5,610 nt of DNA from an uncultured Collinsella sp. (GTDB taxonomy: Bacteria; Actinomycetota; Coriobacteriia; Coriobacteriales; Coriobacteriaceae), in assembly GCA_900551205.1 (NCBI GenBank), contig URUW01000124.1, positions 1 to 5,610 of the forward strand, read 5' to 3'. The position numbers were made by a program, and so were the translations under genes. The notes under the pieces were generated by a model. The model was not told the origin of the DNA. It worked only from the letters and a program-made list of their open reading frames with translations, and did not search any database. Shown piece by piece: positions 1 to 4,857 of this stretch. Within the stretch, counting starts at the first letter, position 1. The number at the start of each line of letters is the position of its first letter.

Positions 1-32
1 AGGGTATCCCCAGCACCAAGGGCTCGCTGTAA
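1..32 (+). CDS. hisB: Imidazoleglycerol-phosphate dehydratase, C-terminal tail (partial)
   Basis: Only the last nine residues are present, read in the third frame as GIPSTKGSL, followed by TAA at 30-32. A PSTKG(S/V)L ending is the hallmark C-terminus of imidazoleglycerol-phosphate dehydratase (HisB), which dehydrates imidazole glycerol phosphate to imidazole acetol phosphate. The position directly upstream of hisH fits the common hisB-hisH-hisA-hisF order. The 5' part lies outside the window, so it cannot be said whether this is a monofunctional dehydratase or the bifunctional enterobacterial type. The separate PHP phosphatase in this window favours the monofunctional type. The call rests on nine residues plus context. 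Confidence 0.82.
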   Translation, partial: GIPSTKGSL

Positions 33-45
33 CCGTCACAAGGGT

Positions 46-86
46 AAAACCACCACGAAGATGCCTGTCCTCTTTGTGGTGGTTTT
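46..86. terminator. Terminator-like hairpin between hisB and hisH
   Basis: A perfect 11-base inverted repeat, AAAACCACCAC (46-56) and GTGGTGGTTTT (76-86), extends inward through GAAGA (57-61) and TCTTT (71-75) with a single G-U pair. This gives a 16-pair stem with a 9-base loop at 62-70. Arms with A4 at one foot and T4 at the other are typical of bidirectional intrinsic terminators. It lies wholly between the hisB stop and the chosen hisH start. Because it sits inside an otherwise continuous operon, it may be a partial terminator, an RNA-processing site or a degenerate dispersed repeat. The T-run is only four bases, so full termination is doubtful. Confidence 0.6.
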
Positions 87-100
87 GGATGATGAGAAGT

Positions 101-107
101 GGAGGGG
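101..107 (+). promoter_or_regulatory. Ribosome binding site of hisH
   Basis: GGAGGGG ends four bases before the GTG at 112 and is the only good Shine-Dalgarno sequence near the start of this reading frame. It selects GTG 112 over the in-frame ATG at 61, which lies in the upstream hairpin and has no comparable site. Confidence 0.7.
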
Positions 108-111
108 TCGC

Positions 112-807
112 GTGGGCGAACCGAAGATCGTGGTGGTCGACTACCACAAGGGCAACTTGTCGAGCGTCGTGCGCGGGCTTGCGCGCGCCGGTGCTGCCGC
201 CTGCACGTCGGACGATCCGGAGCAGATCCGCAACGCCGACGGCCTGGTCATCCCGGGCGTGGGTGCGTTCTATGACGCGATCGCCTTTATGCGTCAGAGC
301 GGCGAGGAGGTGGCCGTGCTCGATGCCGTTGCCGCCGGAACTCCGCTGCTCGGCATCTGCCTGGGCCTTCAGCTGTTTTTTGAGCGCGGCAACGAGGGCG
401 TGCCTGCGAACGAGGACGCGGACGACGATGCCTCCGAGCAGGCCGGTGGTCCCTGGGTCGATGGCCTGGGCATCATGCGTGGCTCGTGCACGCACCTGGA
501 GTCGAGCCGTCTGAAGGTCCCGCACGTGGGCTGGGACCAGGTGCGCATGACGCCCGCCGGTGCGGCCGATCCGTTGCTTGCCGGTTTTGCCGAGGGCGCC
601 AACATGTATTTCACTCACAGCTACGCGGTGGCCGACGACGTCGATGCCGCCGATGTGTTGGCGCGCACGCACTATACACGGAGCTTCCCGTGCATCGTGC
701 GCCACGGCAACGTGTGGGGCTGCCAGTTCCATCCCGAGAAATCCTCCGCGCTTGGTCAGCGCATCCTTAAGAACTTCGTCAACATCGTCGAGGAGGCCGG
801 CCGATGA
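112..807 (+). CDS. hisH: Imidazole glycerol phosphate synthase, glutamine amidotransferase subunit
   Basis: HisH is the cytoplasmic glutaminase subunit that hydrolyses glutamine and passes ammonia to HisF for ring closure of PRFAR to imidazole glycerol phosphate and AICAR. With the GTG 112 start the protein has 231 residues. The N-terminus KIVVVDYHKGNLSSV is typical, followed by the PGVGAF loop (residues 48-53). The class I amidotransferase nucleophile is Cys83 in GICLG, with His207 and Glu209 in FHPE completing the triad. It is longer than the usual ~200 residues because of an acidic segment near residues 97-115 between the nucleophile loop and the GLGIMRG strand. The stop overlaps the hisA start by 4 bases (ATGA), indicating translational coupling. 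The frame is open back to ATG 61, but that start would make the hairpin coding and add an unmatched tail. Confidence 0.95.
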   Translation: MGEPKIVVVDYHKGNLSSVVRGLARAGAAACTSDDPEQIRNADGLVIPGVGAFYDAIAFMRQSGEEVAVLDAVAAGTPLLGICLGLQLFFERGNEGVPANEDADDDASEQAGGPWVDGLGIMRGSCTHLESSRLKVPHVGWDQVRMTPAGAADPLLAGFAEGANMYFTHSYAVADDVDAADVLARTHYTRSFPCIVRHGNVWGCQFHPEKSSALGQRILKNFVNIVEEAGR

Positions 808-1547
808 TCCTGTTTCCTGCAATCGATTTGATCGGCGGCAAGGTCGTGCGCCTGGAGCGCGGCGACCGGAGCCGCTGCAAGGTATATTCCGACGACCCCG
901 TGGCCGTTGCTCGCTCCTTTGCCGAGCAGGGTGCGAGCTGGGTGCACGTCGTCGACCTGTCCGCTGCCTTTGGCGAGGACGAGGACGCGTGCGCTGCCAA
1001 CTCGGCGGCGATCGAGGCCATCTGCGGCGTCGACGGTCTGTCGGTGGACGTGGGCGGCGGCGTTCGCTCGCTCGCGCGCATCGACGAGCTGGCCGGCTAC
1101 GGCGCGCGTCGCATCGCACTGGGCACCGTGCTGGTGACTGAGCCGGGTTTTGCCGAGGTGGCGGCCCAAGGCTTTGGCGAGCTGCTGGTGGCAGATATTG
1201 CCGCCCGTGACGGCCAGGTCAAGGTGAACGGTTGGCGCGACGGTGCGGGTGTGGCGCTCGACGATGCCGTGGCGCAGCTCACGGAGCTGGGCTTTAAACA
1301 TCTGGTGTATACCGATATCGCGCGCGACGGTATGCAGACGGGCATCGACGTGGCAGCATATCGCCACGTGGCCGAGGTCGCGGGCTTTCCCGTTGTGGCG
1401 TCGGGCGGCATCTCGACGCTCGACGATATCCGTGCGCTCGCCGCAGTGGGCGAGGGCGCTATTGAGGGCGCCATCACCGGTCGCGCGCTCTACGAGGGCA
1501 ACTTTACGCTGGTACAGGCGTTGGCCGCCGCGCGAGGGGAGGAGTAG
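804..1547 (+). CDS. hisA: ProFAR isomerase (phosphoribosylformimino-AICAR-P isomerase)
   Basis: HisA catalyses the Amadori rearrangement of ProFAR to PRFAR, the fourth step of histidine synthesis. The 247-residue protein has the usual (beta/alpha)8 barrel length. The N-terminal FPAIDLIGGKVVRL places the catalytic Asp8. VADIAARDGQVKVNGW carries Asp131 and the VNGW segment that separates HisA from HisF. YTDIARDG (169-176) and the phosphate-binding glycine stretches VGGGV (83-87) and ASGGIS are present. Actinobacteria can use a dual HisA/TrpF enzyme (PriA), and sequence inspection alone does not rule that out. Its start overlaps the hisH stop as ATGA with GAGGAGG seven bases upstream, and hisF follows after three bases. 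Confidence 0.96.
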   Translation: MILFPAIDLIGGKVVRLERGDRSRCKVYSDDPVAVARSFAEQGASWVHVVDLSAAFGEDEDACAANSAAIEAICGVDGLSVDVGGGVRSLARIDELAGYGARRIALGTVLVTEPGFAEVAAQGFGELLVADIAARDGQVKVNGWRDGAGVALDDAVAQLTELGFKHLVYTDIARDGMQTGIDVAAYRHVAEVAGFPVVASGGISTLDDIRALAAVGEGAIEGAITGRALYEGNFTLVQALAAARGEE

Positions 1548-1550
1548 CCC

Positions 1551-2333
1551 ATGCTTACCAAACGCGTCATTCCCTGCCTGGACGTTAAGGACGGCCGCGT
1601 GGTCAAGGGCGTCAACTTTGTGAGCCTGCGCGATGCGGGCGATCCGGTGGAGCTTGCCCGTGCCTACGATCGCGAAGGTGCGGACGAGGTCGTGTTCCTG
1701 GACATCACTGCCACGAGCGACAACCGTGCGACGACCATCGAGATGGCGGCGCATGCGGCCGAGGAGCTCGCCATTCCCTACGCCGTGGGCGGTGGCTTTC
1801 GCGACCTTGCGGGCATGCGAACGATGGTGGCGGCCGGTGCCGACAAGGTATCGCTCAACTCTGCCGCTGTGCGCGACCCATCGCTGATCAGCCAAGCTGC
1901 CGCGGCGTTTGGCAGCCAGGCCGTGGTCGTGGCGATCGATGCCAAGCGCGTCGGCCTGCCTGGGCAGCCGGATGCCGACAAGTGGGAGGTCTTTACCGCG
2001 GGAGGCCGCAATGCCACGGGTATCGACGCGGTGGCGTGGGCCGAGGAGGCGGCCCGTCGCGGCGCCGGCGAGATCTTGCTCACCAGCATGGACCGCGACG
2101 GCACCAAGGCTGGTTTTGACCTGGCGCTCACCCGCGCCGTGGCGCGTGCGGTGCCGATTCCCGTCATCGCGAGCGGTGGCGTGGGCACGCTCGAGCATTT
2201 TGCCGAGGGCGTGATCGAGGGCGAAGCCGACGCCGTGCTGGCGGCCAGCGTCTTTCACTTTGGAACTTTCAGCATTCGCCAGGTGAAGGAGTATATGGCC
2301 AGCCAAGGCATCCCTGTGAGGCTGGACTTCTAG
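1551..2333 (+). CDS. hisF: Imidazole glycerol phosphate synthase, cyclase subunit
   Basis: HisF is the synthase subunit that uses ammonia channelled from HisH to cyclise PRFAR. The protein has 260 residues, normal for the family. It begins [20 protein letters not shown], and the two catalytic aspartates fall at the standard positions, Asp11 in CLDVKDG and Asp130 in VVAIDAKR. The DITATS segment (51-56), [13 protein letters not shown] (178-190) and ASGGVG (207-212) complete the two phosphate-binding halves of the barrel. A strong GGGGAGGAG Shine-Dalgarno sequence overlaps the hisA end. It is the last gene of the tightly packed hisH-hisA-hisF block and is followed by a 147-base gap. Confidence 0.97.
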   Translation: MLTKRVIPCLDVKDGRVVKGVNFVSLRDAGDPVELARAYDREGADEVVFLDITATSDNRATTIEMAAHAAEELAIPYAVGGGFRDLAGMRTMVAAGADKVSLNSAAVRDPSLISQAAAAFGSQAVVVAIDAKRVGLPGQPDADKWEVFTAGGRNATGIDAVAWAEEAARRGAGEILLTSMDRDGTKAGFDLALTRAVARAVPIPVIASGGVGTLEHFAEGVIEGEADAVLAASVFHFGTFSIRQVKEYMASQGIPVRLDF

Positions 2334-2340
2334 TGCTGCG

Positions 2341-2438
2341 GCTTGCCCAGGCACCGCATCTTGCCGCTCAAACCGTCGCTCGCGTACCAAAGTACGCGTC
2401 GCTCCTCTTTCGCGGCAACCTGCGGCACCTGGACAACC
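2341..2438. repeat. Long imperfect palindrome in the hisF-hisI gap
   Basis: Two 47-base arms (2341-2387 and 2392-2438) face each other across a CAAA loop. The central CGCGTAC/GTACGCG pairing is perfect. Blocks such as TTGCCGC/GCGGCAA, CCGCA/TGCGG and CCAGG/CCTGG pair farther out. About 32 of 47 positions pair by Watson-Crick rules, and some mismatches are G-U. It begins seven bases after the hisF stop. Neither arm ends in a T-run, so it is not a classical terminator. It looks like a palindromic intergenic repeat and might slow RNA decay or tune expression of the downstream hisI block. The rest of the gap, 2439-2470, shows no convincing promoter. Confidence 0.6.
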
Positions 2439-2470
2439 CTCGCCGACCTGTGGGATTTCGTTTGTTACTT

Positions 2471-2477
2471 GGGAGAA
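2471..2477 (+). promoter_or_regulatory. Ribosome binding site of hisI
   Basis: GGGAGAA lies just before the tandem ATGATG at 2478-2483. Spacing from GGAG favours the second ATG (2481, five bases) over the first (2478, two bases). Confidence 0.55.
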
Positions 2478-2480
2478 ATG

Positions 2481-2822
2481 ATGACTGAGGTAATAAATGC
2501 TACCGAGCTTAAATACGACGCCCACGGGCTGATTCCTTGTGTGGTTCAGCAATATGACACCGGCGAGGTGCTTATGGTTGCTTGGATGAACGAGGAATCG
2601 GTGGGGCTGACGCTCAAGACCGGGACCACGTGGTTTTGGAGTCGCAGCCGTCAGGAGCTCTGGAACAAGGGCGCGACGAGTGGCAACATGCAGGAGGTCA
2701 AGGAGCTCTGGGCCGACTGCGATAGCGATACGCTGCTGGTCAAGGTGGACTCACCGGGCCCGGCCTGCCATACCGGCAACCGTACCTGCTTCTTTAAGCG
2801 CGTAAAGGGGGGAACACGATGA
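2481..2822 (+). CDS. hisI: Phosphoribosyl-AMP cyclohydrolase
   Basis: HisI opens the adenine ring of phosphoribosyl-AMP to give ProFAR, a zinc- and magnesium-dependent cytoplasmic step. The protein has 113 residues from ATG 2481, the usual size of a stand-alone cyclohydrolase. Family blocks are VAWMNEES (33-40), [20 protein letters not shown] (50-69) and ADCDSD (78-83), with Asp79, Asp81 and Asp83 as metal ligands. Cys80, Cys96 (GPACHTG) and Cys103 (NRTCFF) are the expected zinc ligands. The frame is open back to a TTG at 2343, but that extension translates the palindromic repeat and is rejected. HisI is not fused to HisE; the next gene overlaps its stop by ATGA. Confidence 0.95.
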   Translation: MTEVINATELKYDAHGLIPCVVQQYDTGEVLMVAWMNEESVGLTLKTGTTWFWSRSRQELWNKGATSGNMQEVKELWADCDSDTLLVKVDSPGPACHTGNRTCFFKRVKGGTR

Positions 2823-3046
2823 AGGTCGTGACGCCGTTCGAAGTCGCCGACTGCAACGCCGAACTCCTCCGCGCGGGCGTGCCATGCCGCGTGCACCTGA
2901 CTGATACCTGCGGGGCGCAGTCGCTTTGGCTCGAGGCCGAGAAGGAAAGGCTCGATGAGGCCCATGCCGTCATCGTCGAGTTCTTTGAGAAAAAGGGCGC
3001 AAAGCCTCGGTTCGATGAGACCGGTACCTACTTTACGCTGCAGTAA
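2819..3046 (+). CDS. Small conserved-looking protein between hisI and hisE, function unknown
   Basis: The protein has 75 residues with no signal peptide or membrane segment, so it is probably cytoplasmic. Its start overlaps the hisI stop (ATGA), with an AGGGGGGA ribosome site at 2806-2813, and hisE follows after 15 bases, so it is a real operon member. A plausible layout is strand (2-5), helix (7-19), strand (21-28), strand (35-40), helix (42-59), strand (70-74). This beta-alpha-beta-beta-alpha-beta order would suit a small ferredoxin-like or ACT-like domain, distantly like the DUF2007 signal-transducing family. Cys12, Cys23 and Cys31 occur, the last in a TDTCG turn. I recall Coriobacteria proteins named RDAC family that may match this turn, but could not check. 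Reading frame and expression are likely; the function is unknown. Confidence 0.85.
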   Translation: MKVVTPFEVADCNAELLRAGVPCRVHLTDTCGAQSLWLEAEKERLDEAHAVIVEFFEKKGAKPRFDETGTYFTLQ

Positions 3047-3061
3047 CGAGAGGAAATAACC

Positions 3062-3379
3062 ATGGGAGTCAGAACAGCTAACGTGCAGCCGGGAAATATC
3101 GGCGAGACGCTGACGGGTCTGGCCGAGGTGATTCACGGTCGTCGCGATGCGTCGCCACAGGAGAGCTACACCGCCCGTCTGCTGACCGACGTCGAGGACG
3201 AGCTGCTCAAGAAGCTTGCCGAGGAGGCGAGCGAGGTGATCATGGCCTGCAAGGATAACGACCACGATCACATTCGCTACGAGGCCGGCGACCTGATCTA
3301 CCACCTGCTCGTGACGCTCGAGCGCTACGGCATTACCCTCGACGAGCTGGCCGGCGAACTCAACGCCCGCCGCCACTAG
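3062..3379 (+). CDS. hisE: Phosphoribosyl-ATP pyrophosphatase
   Basis: HisE removes pyrophosphate from phosphoribosyl-ATP, the second step of the pathway, feeding HisI. The 105-residue all-helical protein belongs to the MazG-like superfamily. The block SYTARLL...LLKKLAEEASEVIMACKDND is diagnostic. Magnesium ligands are visible as EEASE (Glu54, Glu55, Glu58) and EAGD (Glu74, Asp77). An AGAGGAA Shine-Dalgarno sequence at 3049-3055 sits six bases before the ATG. It is the last gene of the + strand operon and lies 27 bases from the stop of the convergent phosphatase gene. Here hisE is separated from hisI by a small ORF, unlike species with a fused HisIE protein. Confidence 0.95.
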   Translation: MGVRTANVQPGNIGETLTGLAEVIHGRRDASPQESYTARLLTDVEDELLKKLAEEASEVIMACKDNDHDHIRYEAGDLIYHLLVTLERYGITLDELAGELNARRH

Positions 3380-3407
3380 TCATTGGGGACGTTCTTAAAC
3401 GACTAGT
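3375..3407. repeat. Hairpin bridging two convergent stop codons
   Basis: ACTAGTCATT (3375-3384) and AACGACTAGT (3398-3407) pair over nine of ten positions, with one A-C mismatch and a 13-base loop starting GGGGACG. The left arm contains the hisE TAG and the right arm touches the TAA of the opposing gene. There is no T-run, so it is a weak terminator at best. The GGGGAC core resembles the minus-strand GAGGACAGGCA in the 46-86 hairpin, suggesting both are copies of dispersed repeat elements. Confidence 0.5.
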
Positions 3408-4318
3408 TAGGCGAGGGGCGTGGACTCCCATTCGCTGGTGGCGTGGGGGATGTCGAAGGTTCGATAACCGCAGTCGTAGGCGTGGGCCTGAGCCTCGCGA
3501 ATGTTCCAGCAGATGTCGCAGGCGCGGTGCGCGTCCGAGCCAAAAGTGATGGGCACCTCGGCGTGGGCGAAGCAGCGCAACAGCCCCGTCGAGGGGTAAT
3601 AGTCGTCGAGGCCCTTACGCGGCGCGGCGGTCGAGACTTCGACACGGCGACCCGTATCGTGCGCGCACTCGGCCATCTGCCCCCAAAACGGCGCCGGGTC
3701 AAAATCGGGCGCAAAGCCGTCCTTCGAAAAGCGCATGACCAGGTCGGGGTGGGCCATCACGTCAAAGTTAAGCGAGCTTTCGCAAGCACGGCACCAGTCG
3801 TCGACGTAGCGCTCCCATACGCCGCGCACGCCCAGGTTTTCCCAAACATGCAGGTTGGTATCGTCGTCGATCCAGCCACAAAGCGAATCGGGCGTATCGG
3901 GACGAGCGACGCTCTCTGTTCCCGCCGTGCCCGCGGCGCCGGCCATGATATCGCCCGGGTCGCCAATCCAATGCACGCTGCCCAAGCGCACCACGGCGCC
4001 CCGGGACCAGCGCTCTACCAAGGACTCGCAGCCTTCGTACCAATCGCATTCAAAGCCATAGATAAGCTCGAGCTCCGGCGTGATCTGCGCGGCAAGCTTG
4101 CGGGCATCCTCAAAGGCCAGGCGATGTGCCGGCAAGTCGCCCTCGACGACCTGCACCTCGCAGTTAGCATCCATGCTGGCAGGCAGGGTGAGGTGGTCGG
4201 TCGAGACCATGACCCGACAGCCAGCGGCCGCGGCAGCGCAGACGTTTTCCTCAAACGAGGCATGGCCGTCCGAAAACGAAGTATGAGTATGGCAATCGAC
4301 CAGCGGGCAAGCGGACAT
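3407..4318 (-). CDS. PHP-family histidinol-phosphatase-like protein
   Basis: A 303-residue PHP-domain metal-dependent phosphoesterase that best matches HisJ/HisK-type histidinol-phosphatase, which makes histidinol from histidinol phosphate. Metal-binding motifs occur in family order: DCHTHTSFSDG (8-18), STDH (39-42), GFECDW (88-93), LGSVHW (112-117), VMAHPDL (187-193) and GSDAHR (260-265). The VEVSTAAPRKGLDDYYPS stretch resembles the family's E(I/V)NTSGLRKG...YPS. A Gly/Ala-rich insert with an acidic patch lies at about 120-155. The ATG at 4318 has AAAGGAG five bases upstream. The longer open frame to 4603 would overlap the neighbouring gene and is rejected. It faces the his operon tail to tail, so co-function is inferred. 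Another PHP phosphoesterase activity is possible. Confidence 0.82.
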   Translation of the reverse strand: MSACPLVDCHTHTSFSDGHASFEENVCAAAAAGCRVMVSTDHLTLPASMDANCEVQVVEGDLPAHRLAFEDARKLAAQITPELELIYGFECDWYEGCESLVERWSRGAVVRLGSVHWIGDPGDIMAGAAGTAGTESVARPDTPDSLCGWIDDDTNLHVWENLGVRGVWERYVDDWCRACESSLNFDVMAHPDLVMRFSKDGFAPDFDPAPFWGQMAECAHDTGRRVEVSTAAPRKGLDDYYPSTGLLRCFAHAEVPITFGSDAHRACDICWNIREAQAHAYDCGYRTFDIPHATSEWESTPLA

Positions 4319-4323
4319 GGCGG

Positions 4324-4330
4324 CTCCTTT
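4324..4330 (-). promoter_or_regulatory. Ribosome binding site of the PHP phosphatase
   Basis: AAAGGAG on the - strand, five bases before ATG 4318. It fixes the start against several upstream in-frame alternatives. Confidence 0.7.
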
Positions 4331-4350
4331 GCATTTGGCGAATCCGCTCC

Positions 4351-4356
4351 ATTGTA
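4351..4356 (-). promoter_or_regulatory. Possible -10 box for the PHP phosphatase
   Basis: TACAAT on the - strand matches the -10 consensus at five of six bases and lies 32 bases upstream of the ATG, leaving a short leader with the ribosome site. No good -35 hexamer is visible 16-18 bases farther up. It sits in CCATTACAATGG, which is nearly self-complementary. A weak prediction. Confidence 0.3.
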
Positions 4357-4423
4357 ATGGCGCAGCCTCGGCGCGGCGGGAACGCTGCAAGTCGAAACCG
4401 ACTGGAAAGGGCAGGCGGCGCGT

Positions 4424-4435
4424 GCCGGCGCCGGC
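4424..4435. other. Twelve-base GC palindrome after the YgbA-like gene
   Basis: GCCGGCGCCGGC is perfectly self-complementary and begins two bases after the YgbA-like stop on the - strand. Without a loop or T-run it is not a standard terminator. A second small inverted repeat, AGTCG/CGACT, lies at 4390-4403. These may weakly separate the upstream genes from the phosphatase, or be chance in GC-rich DNA. Confidence 0.25.
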
Positions 4436-4437
4436 GA

Positions 4438-4857
4438 CTACTTGCTTCGTGCCGCCGCTCGTTTGGACTGCACGGTTATAATCGCGTGCCGCACGGCGGT
4501 GATGGGGCGATAGCGGATCATACGCGGTCCCGACCAGCGCATGACCTCGCGGATCTTCTCGCGCATGGCAGGCCGGTAGCAATGCGAAGGACAGGCCGAG
4601 CAAAATGTCTTGGTGCCCATGTGCGGGCAGTGCTCAATGCGCGCGATGGCGTATTTCTGCAGCTCGGCGCATTCGGGGCAGAGCGTAATGGTCCGAAGGC
4701 CGAGCTTCACGCGCACGGGCTCATCGTCGCCAGCCTGTTCGACCGCATGCCCGCCGCCATGATGCCCACGACACCACAGCGCAATCATCTGCGACACCAT
4801 TTGGGCCTCGCGCTCACGTTTGCGTGCCAGCTCCGGTGTGTCGGCGGTGCGCGCCAT
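4438..4857 (-). CDS. YgbA-like 'nitrous oxide-stimulated promoter' family protein
   Basis: A 139-residue basic, cysteine-rich cytoplasmic protein matching the YgbA family (Pfam 'nitrous oxide-stimulated promoter'). Visible family features are an N-terminal KREREAQMVSQMIALWC helix (13-29), LCPECAELQKYA (59-70), RIEHCPHMGTKTFCSACPSHCY (73-94) and REKIREVMRWSGPRMIRYRPI (99-119). Cys29, Cys60, Cys63, Cys77, Cys86, Cys89 and Cys93 could bind zinc or an iron-sulfur cluster. E. coli ygbA is known as an NsrR-controlled gene of nitrosative stress; the biochemical role is not settled. The ATG follows directly after the TAG of the upstream ABC gene, with GGGAGG nine bases before it (4867-4872), so translation is coupled. 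The C-terminus is Arg/Lys rich. An HHGGGH stretch near residue 32 looks like a loop insertion. Confidence 0.85.
   Translation of the reverse strand: MARTADTPELARKREREAQMVSQMIALWCRGHHGGGHAVEQAGDDEPVRVKLGLRTITLCPECAELQKYAIARIEHCPHMGTKTFCSACPSHCYRPAMREKIREVMRWSGPRMIRYRPITAVRHAIITVQSKRAAARSK

Noticed and set aside
61..111. N-terminal extension of hisH from ATG 61
   Set aside because: It would translate the right arm of the hairpin, gives residues unlike HisH, and lacks a ribosome site; GTG 112 has GGAGGGG at proper distance.
2375..2404. Repeated GTCGCTC blocks as a start of a CRISPR or tandem array
   Set aside because: Only two copies occur, both inside the palindrome, with no regular spacers.
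2343..2480. N-terminal extension of hisI from TTG 2343
   Set aside because: The extra 46 codons are the palindromic repeat; the family starts near [13 protein letters not shown] and has a ribosome site at 2471-2477.
756..2552. A 598-codon open frame on the - strand opposite hisA and hisF
   Set aside because: It is wholly antisense to two clear his genes, has His/Arg-rich low-complexity composition, shows no domain motifs, and is the expected mirror effect of GC-rich codon use.
3443..4357. A 304-codon open frame on the + strand opposite the PHP gene
   Set aside because: It is antisense to a gene with a full set of PHP metal motifs and a good ribosome site, and itself shows no recognisable motif.
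4319..4603. Longer start for the PHP protein at 4603
   Set aside because: It overlaps 166 bases of the YgbA-like gene, has no family similarity in the extension, and ignores AAAGGAG before ATG 4318.
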